A stretch of 64,000 nt of DNA from Pseudoalteromonas sp. NC201 (GTDB lineage: Bacteria > Pseudomonadota > Gammaproteobacteria > Enterobacterales > Alteromonadaceae). The translations under genes were made by a program, and so were the position numbers. Below the pieces are notes generated by a model that saw only the letters and a list, made by a program, of their open reading frames with translations, did no database searches and was not told the DNA's origin. Location of the stretch: assembly GCF_002850255.1 (NCBI RefSeq), contig NZ_CP022522.1:2417125-2481124 (forward strand), written 5' to 3'. Below, piece after piece: positions 25,906 to 35,384 of this stretch. Numbering within the stretch: the first letter of the stretch is position 1; each line of letters starts with the position of its first letter.

Positions 25906-26421
25906 ATGGAGAATATTTATCGTTTTAGTGCACAGCTTATTGATGGCCAAGTTTTGCCATTACAGTCCTTAGCGGGAAGACCGCTATTGATCGTTAACAT
26001 TGCGAGCAAATGTAGCTTTGCTCCGCAACTGTCTGCACTTGAAAAGCTATACAGCAAATACAAACCTTTTGGATTTGAGGTATTGGCCTTTCCTTGTAAT
26101 CAGTTCGGTCGCAATGAACCACTTGAAGATGAAATGCTTAAAGAGTTTTACAATACACATTTCAATTTAAGCTTTAAGATCTGTACTAAAACACAAGTCA
26201 ACGGACCTGATGCACATCCATTATTTAGCTATTTAAAATCTCACACCCGTGGTATCGCGCAAAACCGCGCAATTAAATGGAATTTTACCAAGTTTCTAAT
26301 AAACTCTGAAGGCATGCTAGTATCAAGATATGCCCCAAGAACAAAACCAGAAACGCTTAAGTCAGTGATAGAGAGCCACATTAATCATGAGAATCGCCCT
26401 ATTCAGTTCGCAAAACTATGA
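25906..26421 (+). CDS. Glutathione peroxidase-family protein (BtuE-like)
   Basis: A 171-aa thiol peroxidase of the Cys (non-selenium) type. Motifs are NIASKCSFAPQ with the peroxidatic Cys, FPCNQFGRNEP with the second Cys and Gln, and IKWNFTKFLI with the catalytic Trp-Asn. It probably reduces hydroperoxides with thioredoxin. The 3' end overlaps the ldhA start by 35 bp in another frame, so the two are likely co-transcribed. The C-terminal tail (NHENRPIQFAKL) is a longer end than usual and coincides with that overlap. Confidence 0.85.
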   Translation: MENIYRFSAQLIDGQVLPLQSLAGRPLLIVNIASKCSFAPQLSALEKLYSKYKPFGFEVLAFPCNQFGRNEPLEDEMLKEFYNTHFNLSFKICTKTQVNGPDAHPLFSYLKSHTRGIAQNRAIKWNFTKFLINSEGMLVSRYAPRTKPETLKSVIESHINHENRPIQFAKL

Positions 26422-27367
26422 AGTGCCGTTTTTTGAGCAAGCCGTAAATACCTACTCAGAACTTGAAATAAGTTTTATTAGTGAGTCACTCAATGAAAAA
26501 ACGGTTTCGCTGTGTCAGCACTATGACGCGGTTTGTGTATTTGTAAACGATACTGTAAATGCACAAGTGATTGATAAACTGGCTGACTATGGCGTTAAAA
26601 CCATCGCCCTACGCTGCGCAGGTTTCAATAACGTTGATATTCAACAGGCAAAACAGCGTGACATAAAGGTTGTCCGTGTTCCAGCCTACAGCCCAGAAGC
26701 GGTTGCAGAACACTGTATCGCGTTGATGCTAACGCTCAGCCGCAAGACACATAAGGCCTACAATCGAGTTCGAGAAGATAATTTTGATCTCAACGGCTTA
26801 CTCGGTTTTAATATTTACAATAAAACGGTTGGTATCATCGGCTGTGGCAAAATTGGCCAAGCCTTAGTCAGTATCTTAAACGGCTTTGGTGCCAATGTCC
26901 TAGTTTATGACCCAAACATAGGGGAAGGTCCTTATACCTTGGTCTCTCTAGATATCTTACTGGCGCAATCGGATATTATTAGCCTACACTGTCCGCTTAA
27001 TGAACATACCCATCATATTATTGATGATGCTGCGTTTGCCAAAATGAAAGCGGGTGTCATGCTTATTAACACTAGTAGAGGCGCCCTGTTAGATAGCAAA
27101 GCCTGTATCGCCGCGCTTAAGTCTAAACGACTCGGTTACCTCGGCTTAGATGTATATGAGCAAGAGTCAGAGCTATTTTTTAAAAACCACAGTGAAGAAA
27201 TAATTCAAGACGATGTTTTCTCGCGTTTGGTTAGCTTCCCCAATGTGCTAGTTACTGGACATCAAGGTTTTTTTACCAAAGAAGCACTAAAACAGATTGC
27301 AACAATAACCTGTGAAAACCTCGACGCAGCAAGACTTGAAAGGCCACTGACAAACCAAGTAGTCTGA
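26387..27367 (+). CDS. ldhA: D-lactate dehydrogenase, fermentative
   Basis: A 326-aa 2-hydroxyacid dehydrogenase reducing pyruvate to D-lactate with NADH. Nearly the whole length follows the E. coli LdhA pattern: VFVNDTVN, IALRCAGFNNVD, VRVPAYSPEAVAEH, VGIIGCGKIGQAL, LHCPLNEHTHHI, MLINTSRGALLDS and VTGHQGFFTKEAL (catalytic His). It starts inside the peroxidase gene. A strong hairpin terminator follows. Confidence 0.93.
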   Translation: MRIALFSSQNYEVPFFEQAVNTYSELEISFISESLNEKTVSLCQHYDAVCVFVNDTVNAQVIDKLADYGVKTIALRCAGFNNVDIQQAKQRDIKVVRVPAYSPEAVAEHCIALMLTLSRKTHKAYNRVREDNFDLNGLLGFNIYNKTVGIIGCGKIGQALVSILNGFGANVLVYDPNIGEGPYTLVSLDILLAQSDIISLHCPLNEHTHHIIDDAAFAKMKAGVMLINTSRGALLDSKACIAALKSKRLGYLGLDVYEQESELFFKNHSEEIIQDDVFSRLVSFPNVLVTGHQGFFTKEALKQIATITCENLDAARLERPLTNQVV

Positions 27368-27381
27368 TTTCAGAAACCAAA

Positions 27382-27413
27382 AAAAGAGCATATCAGCCAT
27401 GATGTGCTCTTTT
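27382..27413. terminator. Bidirectional terminator after ldhA
   Basis: AAAAGAGCA (27382-27390) pairs with TGCTCTTTT (27405-27413), and the stem continues inward through ATCA/TGAT to a 4-nt loop. A-run on the left and T-run on the right make it usable by ldhA and by the convergent MlaC-like gene. Confidence 0.88.
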
Positions 27414-27446
27414 GGTTACTTCAAAGTCGGGGGGAAGTAATTTGAT

Positions 27447-28034
27447 TTATGCTTTACTCTTCAATTCAGCCGTAACCTGAGCCAAACCTACTTCTGAGAT
27501 TCTCATCGTGATTTCTTTTTGCTTAGCACTCAATAAAGAAATACCCTCAGCAACCATGTCATACACTTTCCAGTCTCCACCTTTGCTTTGACGAAACTTA
27601 AAATGCATGTCTATATCTGGTTTTGATTGCTCTCTTATTACCACCTTTACCGTCGCAAAATCAGCACCATCAGAAACTGGTAACTCTTCAAACAATACGT
27701 CTTGGCCTTTGTACTGTAAAAGTGCATTAGCGTAGGTAGATACAAGATAGTTATCAACCGCACCAATAAACTCGATGGCTTCGTCTCTTTTTAGCCCTTT
27801 AATATGTTTACCAAGCAATTTAAAAGATACAAACTTCACATCGATGTGTGGCATCAAGCGACTACGTACTATGCCCTTCATCTGAGTTTCAGTTGCTTTG
27901 CCATCTTGATTAACCGTTTTTATATCAGCAAATAGCTTATCGCCAACTTGGTTAATTAATTCATAAGGTGTGTCATTCGCAAACGCGACACCTGAGAAGA
28001 TGAGAAAACTGAAAATAACAAGTAACTTTTTCAT
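27447..28034 (-). CDS. MlaC/Ttg2D-family periplasmic lipid-binding protein
   Basis: A 195-aa protein with signal peptide MKKLLVIFSFLIFSGVAFA. The mature part follows the MlaC pattern (YELINQVGDKLFADI, RLMPHIDVKFVSFKLLGKHIKGLKRDEAIEFIGAVDNYLVSTYANAL, then DWKVYDMVAEGISLL). MlaC shuttles phospholipids between the outer and inner membrane. Here it is alone, without mlaFED or mlaB, so it may be a paralogue of a complete set elsewhere, or a tested-by-location stand-alone gene. Confidence 0.85.
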   Translation of the reverse strand: MKKLLVIFSFLIFSGVAFANDTPYELINQVGDKLFADIKTVNQDGKATETQMKGIVRSRLMPHIDVKFVSFKLLGKHIKGLKRDEAIEFIGAVDNYLVSTYANALLQYKGQDVLFEELPVSDGADFATVKVVIREQSKPDIDMHFKFRQSKGGDWKVYDMVAEGISLLSAKQKEITMRISEVGLAQVTAELKSKA

Positions 28035-28356
28035 TGTTTAATCCTTATTAAACTGATGACACTAGTCTATCCAATTTGACGAGTGCAAATAAACATATCA
28101 ATTCGCACCAAATTGATGCCCCTCCGACATCAATTAACGCAATGTAAAATTTCGCCTTACGATGACAATGACTATTTATGAAGTCGTAAAGGAAATGCGT
28201 ATTCCCTTCATGGCGAGGCCTGGAGGGAAGTATACGGTGTTCAAGCGGTGAAAAATGTCAGAAATTGTATCAATTTATTTGGACGCTGAGCCCAGCGAAT
28301 ATTGCCAGGCTCAGTATTGTTGCGTGAAGAGGATAAATTATCGCTACTGATGGGGG
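28035..28356. other. Intergenic stretch, nothing certain
   Basis: This 322-bp stretch lies upstream of the MlaC-like gene and downstream of the MDR oxidoreductase. It holds a 29-codon ORF (28162-28251, starting MTMTIYEVV) without a ribosome-binding site, which I do not accept as a gene, and an inverted repeat CTGAGCC/GGCTCAG (28286-28292 with 28308-28314) that could be a weak terminator of the oxidoreductase gene. Confidence 0.4.
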
Positions 28357-29337
28357 CTACAGATTCATATCTGCCGCAAAAAACGTGATGTTATCGTTGT
28401 TTTCTAGCTTTTTCAGCGTTTCAATTATCGCATCATGCTGCGGTGAAATTGATTCAAGTTGCTGCAAAGTAATTTCATTTTTTTCAAGCTTTTCAGCCAG
28501 AGTATTTCCGATGAATGCCATTCTCTGCTGCGCACAAACACTATTGGAAAGCCAACTACCACACAAAGAAACAATGCCTATGTTTGGCGCTTTCTTCATT
28601 AAGAGGTGTTGCTCAATAGCAGGTAATCCCGCTAAGCAACTTACTCGACCACAAAATATCAAATGCGCAATCAATTGTTGGGTATGTGTACCTGTTAAAT
28701 CTAGTGCGCCTTGCACCTCTGCTGCGCCAAAATGAAGCTGCAGAGCATCGGCTAAGCCGGCAAAGTCAGACTGGGTATACACGAGATCTGCACCTAGCTT
28801 TTCAAGCAGCTTTTTATATTTAGACTCGGAACATGCCGCCACCCCAAGCCCCACCTGTTTGGCAAATTGTATTGCCATTTGGCCAACTGGATGATGAGCT
28901 GATTCGATTAAAATCGTATCACCTGTATTCAGTTGAAGCTTAAATAGCGCAATCAATGCACACATAGCAGGTGCGATTGCCGCTGAGGCGAGCTTACCAT
29001 CAACATTTTCTGGTAGTACAGTAAGTGCGTGACTTGGCACCAAGGCAAATTCACTCATCGTGCCTTGCTCTCGAATGTCTCCATGCCAAAAAACCCGCGT
29101 ACCTGGTTCTGGAAATCCCGTTTTACATGCTTTTTCCACAACACCCACAGCATCCACACCAAACACTCTATTCGGTGTTTCTTCACAGGGACAATTGGCC
29201 ACTTTGGTATCGATAAAGCTTAAACCAACGTATTCAACTTTGACCAAGACTTGATCATCGGTTGCCTCAGGTAAGTTAATTTCTCCCTGCTCGAAGGTAA
29301 GTCCATTTGTGTGATTGAATCGGACTGCTTTCATCAT
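28357..29337 (-). CDS. MDR-family zinc-independent oxidoreductase
   Basis: A 326-aa medium-chain dehydrogenase/reductase of the quinone-oxidoreductase type. GroES-like N-terminal domain (YVGLSFIDTKVA), then a nucleotide-binding domain with ILIESAHHPVGQMAIQFAKQVG in place of the usual G-A-x-G-x-V-G. Zinc ligands of alcohol dehydrogenases are not evident. It lies divergently from a LysR gene, with 155 bp between them, so it is the likely regulatory target. The substrate is unknown. Confidence 0.82.
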   Translation of the reverse strand: MMKAVRFNHTNGLTFEQGEINLPEATDDQVLVKVEYVGLSFIDTKVANCPCEETPNRVFGVDAVGVVEKACKTGFPEPGTRVFWHGDIREQGTMSEFALVPSHALTVLPENVDGKLASAAIAPAMCALIALFKLQLNTGDTILIESAHHPVGQMAIQFAKQVGLGVAACSESKYKKLLEKLGADLVYTQSDFAGLADALQLHFGAAEVQGALDLTGTHTQQLIAHLIFCGRVSCLAGLPAIEQHLLMKKAPNIGIVSLCGSWLSNSVCAQQRMAFIGNTLAEKLEKNEITLQQLESISPQHDAIIETLKKLENNDNITFFAADMNL

Positions 29338-29492
29338 ATGCCTTTGCGTTAGGTTAAAAATAAAGTAGTGAGACTAAATTCATTAAACCATTGTTAGCAT
29401 GTTGCCACAACTTTATTAGTGTAAATATGCCCCTCGCAATTCCAATTGTTTAGTGTCACAATGGCATCAGTCTTAGTGAACTTTCTCGCATT

Positions 29493-30464
29493 ATGGATAT
29501 TAGCAGCAGATTATTAATCTTTTTAGACGTTGTGGAACGTGGTTCCTTTGCCAGTGCCGCACAACTGAGAAATATCGATCGCTCTGTCATTTCTAAGCAG
29601 ATGACCAAGCTGGAAGAAGAACTCGGTGTAAGATTAATGAATCGTACGACTCGTTCCTTTTCGCTCACCTCTGCAGGTTCCGAGATGGTAAAAAAAGCAG
29701 AAGAGCTAAGGCTGCTACTAAACGACACTCAGCGCATCGCACAGAATTATCACACCGAGCCTAAAGGTTTGCTTAAAATTGCCAGCTCTACTGTGGTAGG
29801 TCGACGCTACGTACAACCTGTTATCAATGACTTTCAAAAACGTTTTCCTCATGTTGAGGTTGAACTTAGGCTTGAAGACAGACTCGTGGACTTAGTGGGT
29901 GAAGGCTTTGATTTAGCTTTTCGTGTCGGCGAGCCGAAAGATTCATCACTTATCGCCCGCAGAATTGCACGCAATCGATTGCTCATATTAGCAAGCCCGA
30001 CGTTCTTAAAAACTCATGGCACGCCAAACTCGCTTGAGGAGCTCAGCGAATTACCTGCAGCAACCTACGCCAGTGATGCGTTAAGGTTTACCAGTATCAC
30101 CTATCAAGACGAGCAAGGCATCGAGCAGCAAATGCCTGTAAAGAGTATCTTCAGAACCAACGACGGAGATACATTGATGGAAAGTGTGCTGTCTGGTACC
30201 TGTTATATTGTTGCACCAGCCTTTCTAGTCGGTAAAGAAATTACTGAAGGCAAATTACAACCGATTTTAACTAACACAAAACTGGTCGATTTTGCTGCGA
30301 TGTATGCGCTCTATCCTCATCGTGATTTACCAGTCAGAACTAGGCTGTTTCTTGATGCATTCCGTGCATATATCGGTGAAGAAACCCCAATATGGGAAAC
30401 AGAGATCCCTGGATTTGAACAAATGTACGGTTTTATCCCACCTAAGCCGATGTTAACTTTCTAG
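29493..30464 (+). CDS. LysR-family transcriptional regulator
   Basis: A 323-aa regulator with an N-terminal winged HTH (FLDVVERGSFASAAQLRNIDRSVISKQMTKLEEELGVRLMNRTTRSFSLTSAG) and a LysR substrate-binding domain of the CrgA/YhjC class (about 90-295). It is divergent from the MDR oxidoreductase gene and probably controls it. The ligand is not deducible. No clear SD precedes the ATG at 29493. Confidence 0.88.
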   Translation: MDISSRLLIFLDVVERGSFASAAQLRNIDRSVISKQMTKLEEELGVRLMNRTTRSFSLTSAGSEMVKKAEELRLLLNDTQRIAQNYHTEPKGLLKIASSTVVGRRYVQPVINDFQKRFPHVEVELRLEDRLVDLVGEGFDLAFRVGEPKDSSLIARRIARNRLLILASPTFLKTHGTPNSLEELSELPAATYASDALRFTSITYQDEQGIEQQMPVKSIFRTNDGDTLMESVLSGTCYIVAPAFLVGKEITEGKLQPILTNTKLVDFAAMYALYPHRDLPVRTRLFLDAFRAYIGEETPIWETEIPGFEQMYGFIPPKPMLTF

Positions 30465-30525
30465 TCGACAGCAATTTATTCGTATATCTGGATATCAAGC
30501 TTTTTGCAGAGAGAGGTTATAGACC

Positions 30526-32214
30526 TCATCCGTCTAACCTTTTCATTGCGCCTTTCACCATATTCTGGGAATTAATCCACTTTACGCATTCGCTTAGCGA
30601 AAGTGGTTCACATATCTGAAAGCCCTGAATATACGGACAATTCAAGCTATACAAATACTGCAAACAAGCATCGCTTTCAACACCCTCAGCAACAATACTG
30701 CAGTTCAATTTACGTGCTAAAAACATACTGGTTTCTACTATGGCTTGATCTTTTTCACTTTCATGACTTAGCCTTACAAACGAACCGTCTATTTTGATCT
30801 GCGAAATTGGTAACTCTTTTAAAATAGAAAATGAAGAAAAACCAGTGCCGAAGTCATCAATACTCACTGCAAATCCCATATCTATTAATGTTTCAATTAG
30901 GCTTCTCGCTTTTTCCACTTCTTCCATTACGGTGCTTTCTGTAAGCTCAAATACTATATGAGTTGGGTCTACTCGGTGAGTATCCAGTAGCATGGCAAGG
31001 GTATTAATTAGATTCTGTTCAGCAAAATCTTGGCAGGAAAGGTTGATATGCACAACTAACTTGTCATCTATTTCAATCAATATTGCAAGGTCTTGGAATA
31101 CACGGTTAATCACAAATGCACTCAGCTGCCGGATAAGATTATTACGCTCCGCTAACTCAATAAACTGATCTGGCATTATCATTGTACCGTCGGGCTGAGG
31201 CCACCTTAATAGCGCTTCTACTCCATGAATATCACCACTTTGAGAACACACTATCGGTTGATAATAGAGCGCCAATTCACCTCGAGCGAGCGCAACTTTG
31301 AGATTAGCTAAAAGTTGGAACTCGGCCTCAATTCCCTCATGAAGCTCTTCATCAAAGATGACGATGCTTTGACGGCTATGCTTGGCCGAATACATGGCGA
31401 TATCAGCTTGCTTCAAAAGGTCAAACACATCAAGTTGGCGCGATTTAGTCCATAAGCTTGCTCCTGCGCTATAGGTCACATCCAGTTGTAACTCCTCAAT
31501 TTCTATCCCAGACTTTAACTCGCTCAGTAGTGCATTGTTTTGAGAGTAAATACAGTTTACGTCTGTAACGTCCATCAGGATAATGAATTCATCGCCGCCC
31601 ATGCGATATAACTTGCTACGAGGAAGCAGTGCTGCACGCATTTTGTGTGCAAGTTCCACCAACAATTTATCACCAAAGAAGTGCCCTTTTGCATCGTTGA
31701 TCTGCTTAAAATTATTCAGATCAACCAAGATAACACTAAAGTCGAGCTGCTGATGCTTACGTTCATTAATGGCGTCAATGCAGCGCTGGCGATTCTCTAA
31801 ATCCGTTAAAAAATCATGTTCAGCGTTATATTTGGCCTGCGTTGCAATTTCATTTAATTCTTGCAGACTTGTTAGACTTAGACAATTCACCACAAAAACA
31901 AAAATGGAGCCAAGAAACAGGATTAAACTTAAGCCTTGCTCAATGAAACTAGCGCTATTGTGATCGTACAGAAAGTAGGCAAAGCTCAAGTATCCGAGTT
32001 CAAACAGAGCCATAAGAATTAACAACACTCGCCACCCGACCGAAGAGGTTAATCGACATATTTTAAAGGCCGGTGAAAAAGCTAATCCCATGATAAAGCT
32101 GCCAGCTAATACTAATATAAGTGCAATCAAAGGAGTCGTCGTGCATGGAATACAATGGTTAGAGTATAGATTATAAATCTGCCCTTGCTCGGGACAGGCT
32201 AAATTATTCAACAA
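30526..32214 (-). CDS. GGDEF-EAL cyclic-di-GMP signalling protein
   Basis: A 562-aa membrane protein. A short N-terminus with three cysteines (ACPEQ ... NHCIPC) is followed by three membrane helices (about 28-115), a GGDEF domain (about 135-285) with intact RMGGDEFIILMD, and an EAL domain (about 300-550) with EALLRW, FELTEST, IDDFGTGFSS, IKIDGSFVR, VAEGVES and QGFQICEPL. Both active sites look complete, so it may make and degrade c-di-GMP. No PAS or other known sensor domain is seen; the Cys cluster could sense redox or metal. Confidence 0.87.
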   Translation of the reverse strand: MLNNLACPEQGQIYNLYSNHCIPCTTTPLIALILVLAGSFIMGLAFSPAFKICRLTSSVGWRVLLILMALFELGYLSFAYFLYDHNSASFIEQGLSLILFLGSIFVFVVNCLSLTSLQELNEIATQAKYNAEHDFLTDLENRQRCIDAINERKHQQLDFSVILVDLNNFKQINDAKGHFFGDKLLVELAHKMRAALLPRSKLYRMGGDEFIILMDVTDVNCIYSQNNALLSELKSGIEIEELQLDVTYSAGASLWTKSRQLDVFDLLKQADIAMYSAKHSRQSIVIFDEELHEGIEAEFQLLANLKVALARGELALYYQPIVCSQSGDIHGVEALLRWPQPDGTMIMPDQFIELAERNNLIRQLSAFVINRVFQDLAILIEIDDKLVVHINLSCQDFAEQNLINTLAMLLDTHRVDPTHIVFELTESTVMEEVEKARSLIETLIDMGFAVSIDDFGTGFSSFSILKELPISQIKIDGSFVRLSHESEKDQAIVETSMFLARKLNCSIVAEGVESDACLQYLYSLNCPYIQGFQICEPLSLSECVKWINSQNMVKGAMKRLDG

Positions 32215-32280
32215 TTGGTGGGGAATTTAGTAGCGGACTTGGCAGCCCGCTCACATAGACCAGTTGGCCTTGATTAAAAG

Positions 32281-32523
32281 TTAGTCCGCACTTTTTAAAA
32301 TTCGGTAAAGTTGATCTTTTAACCACAGTCTCTTTTTCTTCAGTGACTCAAGATACTCATCACTTGAGTGCTCTACACCGTCTTCAATTCGAATAACTTC
32401 ATTGTCTACTTCATGATAATCTTTAAAAAGTTTTGAGAAATGTCCATCAGACAGTTTTAATTCATGAATTCTGTCTTTAAACTCTGGCAGTTCTTTAGCT
32501 AGGCTGTGGCGTTCAATATTCAT
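32281..32523 (-). CDS. DUF465/YdcH-family small protein, 80 aa
   Basis: An all-helical, highly charged protein with the pattern HSLAKELPEFKDRIHELKLSDGHFSKLFKDYHEVDNEVIRIE, typical of YdcH/DUF465 proteins, which form a short antiparallel coiled coil. Function unknown. It lies alone with a 9-bp inverted repeat about 26 bp upstream (32549-32579). Confidence 0.82.
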   Translation of the reverse strand: MNIERHSLAKELPEFKDRIHELKLSDGHFSKLFKDYHEVDNEVIRIEDGVEHSSDEYLESLKKKRLWLKDQLYRILKSAD

Positions 32524-32548
32524 CGTTTTATTCCCATAAATAGCTAGG

Positions 32549-32579
32549 TAATCTGAGTTTGAGTATAAATCTCAGATTA
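32549..32579. promoter_or_regulatory. 9-bp inverted repeat upstream of the YdcH-like gene
   Basis: TAATCTGAG (32549-32557) and CTCAGATTA (32571-32579) are exact inverted repeats with a 13-nt spacer. The site lies 26 bp before the start of the gene on the minus strand and is A+T-rich inside. It could be an operator or an RNA hairpin in the 5' leader. Confidence 0.4.
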
Positions 32580-32610
32580 AGGCTGAAAATGCATTTGAGT
32601 TTAGGGTAGA

Positions 32611-32676
32611 CCCAATCAATGCGCCGTTAGTGACAGTGATTTCGAATACATTTTTTGAAGTTACTGTCTGATTGGG
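32611..32676. other. Two-tier inverted repeat in the purM upstream region
   Basis: CCCAATCA (32611-32618) pairs with TGATTGGG (32669-32676), and GACAGT (32632-32637) pairs with ACTGTC (32663-32668), leaving a 13-nt bulge on the left. The structure is about 235 bp before purM and about 90 bp before the YdcH-like gene, within a 385-bp stretch that otherwise has no gene. It could be a small structured RNA or a repeat remnant. Confidence 0.35.
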
Positions 32677-32908
32677 CCTGTTTCCATAGTACGCTGCCAC
32701 CTTCTTTGAGTATTGATCTAACGCAAATCACATTCAGTTATAAACAATCAAGTTTTTGTCGTTTCTTTATACTGTTCGAGATACAAAATCGAGGACCTTT
32801 GACCACATTCTTAGGGTTTCTCGCAAAGTCGCTAGCCGCCTAGATGCAATTGTTGTAAAATGTCGGCGTTTCTAAGCAAATCTATCTAGCAACTTTTGAG
32901 GAAAACCT

Positions 32909-33961
32909 GTGAGCGAACAAAAACAGTCTCTTAGTTATAAAGACGCTGGCGTTGACATCGATGCGGGCAACGCATTGGTCGAAAGAATTAAAGGCGTAGT
33001 GAAAAAAACTCGTCGCCCAGAAGTAATGGGTGGCATTGGTGGTTTTGGTGCACTATGCGAACTCCCAACCGGATATAAAGAGCCTGTTTTGGTTGCTGGC
33101 ACTGACGGTGTTGGTACTAAGCTACGCTTAGCTATCGATTTGAAAAAGCATGACACAGTAGGTATTGACCTAGTTGCTATGTGTGTTAACGATCTTATTG
33201 TCCAAGGCGCTGAACCCCTATTTTTCTTGGACTACTATGCTACAGGCAAGTTAGACGTTGATGTTGCGGCAGATGTAGTATCTGGTATTGGCAAAGGATG
33301 CGAGCTTTCTGGTTGTGCGCTTATCGGTGGTGAAACGGCTGAAATGCCAGGCATGTACGAAGGCGATGACTACGATATGGCTGGCTTTTGTACTGGTGTG
33401 GTAGAAAAGTCTAAAATCATTGATGGAACTAAAGTTGCGGCTGGCAATCAGCTAATTGCACTAGGTTCAAGCGGTCCGCACTCAAACGGCTACTCTCTAA
33501 TCCGTAAAGTACTAGAAGTATCTGGCGCAGACACTAACGCAGAGTTCGAAGGCAAAACCCTAGGCGAGCACCTGCTAGAACCAACGCGTATCTACGTGAA
33601 GCAAATCTTAGCGCTATTAAAAGAAGTTGATGTTCACGCACTTTCTCATATCACTGGCGGTGGTTTTTGGGAAAACATCCCTCGTGTGCTACCTGAGTCA
33701 GCAAAAGCGGTGATTAAAGGTGATAGCTGGCAATGGCCTGCAATCTTCAACTGGTTACAAGAAAACGGTAACATTGCAACGCACGAAATGTACCGCACAT
33801 TCAACTGTGGTGTTGGCATGATCTTAGTTGTTCCTGCTGATAAGCTTGAACAAAGCCTTGAAATCCTGAAAGCACAAGGCGAAAACGCTTGGCACATCGG
33901 TGAAATTCAAGACGCTCAGGCTGGTGAAGAGCAAGTTGAGATCTTAGGTGGTGCCGAGTAA
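32909..33961 (+). CDS. purM: Phosphoribosylaminoimidazole synthetase (AIR synthase)
   Basis: A 350-aa enzyme closing the imidazole ring in step five of purine synthesis. Motifs: [92 protein letters not shown]. The start is GTG 32909 with GAGGAAA about eight bases upstream. The stop overlaps the purN start (TAATG). Confidence 0.96.
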   Translation: MSEQKQSLSYKDAGVDIDAGNALVERIKGVVKKTRRPEVMGGIGGFGALCELPTGYKEPVLVAGTDGVGTKLRLAIDLKKHDTVGIDLVAMCVNDLIVQGAEPLFFLDYYATGKLDVDVAADVVSGIGKGCELSGCALIGGETAEMPGMYEGDDYDMAGFCTGVVEKSKIIDGTKVAAGNQLIALGSSGPHSNGYSLIRKVLEVSGADTNAEFEGKTLGEHLLEPTRIYVKQILALLKEVDVHALSHITGGGFWENIPRVLPESAKAVIKGDSWQWPAIFNWLQENGNIATHEMYRTFNCGVGMILVVPADKLEQSLEILKAQGENAWHIGEIQDAQAGEEQVEILGGAE

Positions 33962-34611
33962 TGGCACCCACTCGCCTTGTTGTTCTGATCTCTGGTAGTG
34001 GTTCAAATTTGCAAGCAATCATTGATGCTTGCAAATCTGGCTATATTCAAGGTGAAATTGCAGCCGTTGTTAGTAATAAAGCGGACGCATACGGCCTAAC
34101 CAGAGCGCAAGAGGCTGGTATAGCGACTTCTGTTTTAGACCATAAGCAATACGCATCTCGTGAAGAGTATGACGTTGCGCTTGGTCAACTAATTGATAGC
34201 TTTACACCAGATTTGGTTGTATTAGCTGGATTTATGCGTATTCTAACTCCAAACTTGGTGCAAAAATTTAGAGGAAAAATGTTGAACATTCATCCTTCTT
34301 TGTTGCCTAAGTATCAAGGGCTGAACACCCACCAAAGAGCAATCGATGCAAACGATGCAGAACATGGTGCTAGCGTTCACTTTGTCACAGAAGAGTTAGA
34401 TGGTGGTCCTGTGGTCTGTCAGGCCAAGGTCGCTGTTCTTCCAGATGATACGGCAGAGTCACTGGCGCAACGTGTGCATAAGCAAGAACACATTCTTTAT
34501 CCTTTGGTGGTCAAATGGTTCAGCGAACAAAGACTAACAATGGAAGCAGACTATGCTGTTTTTGATAACAAAACCTTACCAGTTCAAGGTGCGCCGTACC
34601 CAGAAAAATAA
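33961..34611 (+). CDS. purN: Phosphoribosylglycinamide formyltransferase
   Basis: A 216-aa folate-dependent GAR transformylase. Motifs include LISGSGSNLQAIIDAC, VVLAGFMRILTP, MLNIHPSLLPKYQGLNTHQRAIDAN with the catalytic Asn-His pair, and ASVHFVTEELDGGP with the catalytic Asp. It is translationally coupled to purM, as in E. coli. Confidence 0.96.
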   Translation: MAPTRLVVLISGSGSNLQAIIDACKSGYIQGEIAAVVSNKADAYGLTRAQEAGIATSVLDHKQYASREEYDVALGQLIDSFTPDLVVLAGFMRILTPNLVQKFRGKMLNIHPSLLPKYQGLNTHQRAIDANDAEHGASVHFVTEELDGGPVVCQAKVAVLPDDTAESLAQRVHKQEHILYPLVVKWFSEQRLTMEADYAVFDNKTLPVQGAPYPEK

Positions 34612-35320
34612 AAAATGGAGCGCTGTGCTAATTGGTATTAGCGCTCTACTTTCCACTTCGACATTTGCGAACTCTCTCACTGAATATCACGCCGAATACC
34701 AAGTTTCACGCAAAGGTAAGGTTCATGGTAGTGCCACGCGAGACCTCACAAAAATAGCGGATGCAACATACGCTGTACGTTACAAAAGCGATATCGAATG
34801 GATGATTTTTTCAGATGTAAGAACTGAAGAATCATTGTTTAAAGTCGCTGAACATACCGTCAGCCCACTACATTACAGTATGACCCGTGAAGGGACTGGT
34901 CCAGATAAAAGCTACAAAATTAAGTTTGATCATCAAAACCAAGCAATTACCTCCAGTGAAGAAAAGTATCCACTGAAAGTGAAGTGGCTTGAGAATCAGC
35001 AAGATTTAATTAGTTATCAAGTACAGCTGCGAGAGGATTTAAAGGCGGGAAAGACCAAGTTTAGCTATCCTATCATAGACAAAAAAGGCGACCAGCGAAG
35101 CTATGATTTTGAGGTGGCTGGCGAGGAAATGATCACTCTACCTTTTGGCAACGTCAAAACCATCAAAGTTAAACGCGTTTATGATGATAGCGATCGTCAA
35201 GCCATTGCTTGGTTTGCACCAAGTTATGATCATATGCTGGTTAAAATGTACAAAGGTAAAGATGGTATGGAGCAGTTTCAGATAGAGCTTAAAACCTACC
35301 AACCCAAATCAGAGAGTTGA
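34589..35320 (+). CDS. Exported DUF3108-family protein
   Basis: About 243 aa with a positively charged start (RRTQKNKKWS), hydrophobic core (AVLIGISALLS) and cleavage-like TFA-NS, so it is exported. The mature part is beta-rich (YHAEYQVSRKGKVHGSATRDL ... YDDSDRQAIAWFAPSYDHMLVKMYKG), matching the DUF3108 pattern. Function unknown; a lipid- or cell-wall-related periplasmic role is only a guess. GTG 34589 gives the best signal peptide; ATG 34553, deeper inside purN, and GTG 34625 are alternatives. It overlaps the purN end and probably shares its transcript. Confidence 0.72.
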   Translation: MRRTQKNKKWSAVLIGISALLSTSTFANSLTEYHAEYQVSRKGKVHGSATRDLTKIADATYAVRYKSDIEWMIFSDVRTEESLFKVAEHTVSPLHYSMTREGTGPDKSYKIKFDHQNQAITSSEEKYPLKVKWLENQQDLISYQVQLREDLKAGKTKFSYPIIDKKGDQRSYDFEVAGEEMITLPFGNVKTIKVKRVYDDSDRQAIAWFAPSYDHMLVKMYKGKDGMEQFQIELKTYQPKSES

Positions 35321-35341
35321 TAGCTACATCGTTAATTCATC

Positions 35342-35365
35342 AAGGCGGCTCAACTAGGCCGCCTT
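35342..35365. terminator. Bidirectional GC-rich terminator
   Basis: AAGGCGGC (35342-35349) pairs with GCCGCCTT (35358-35365) around an 8-nt loop. It lies between the convergent DUF3108 and amidotransferase genes. Confidence 0.78.
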
Positions 35366-35384
35366 TGCTTACAAAAACTCAGAA

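Noticed and set aside
28162..28251. 29-codon ORF starting MTMTIYEVV
   Set aside because: Too short and without a ribosome-binding site; kept only as a note on the gap.
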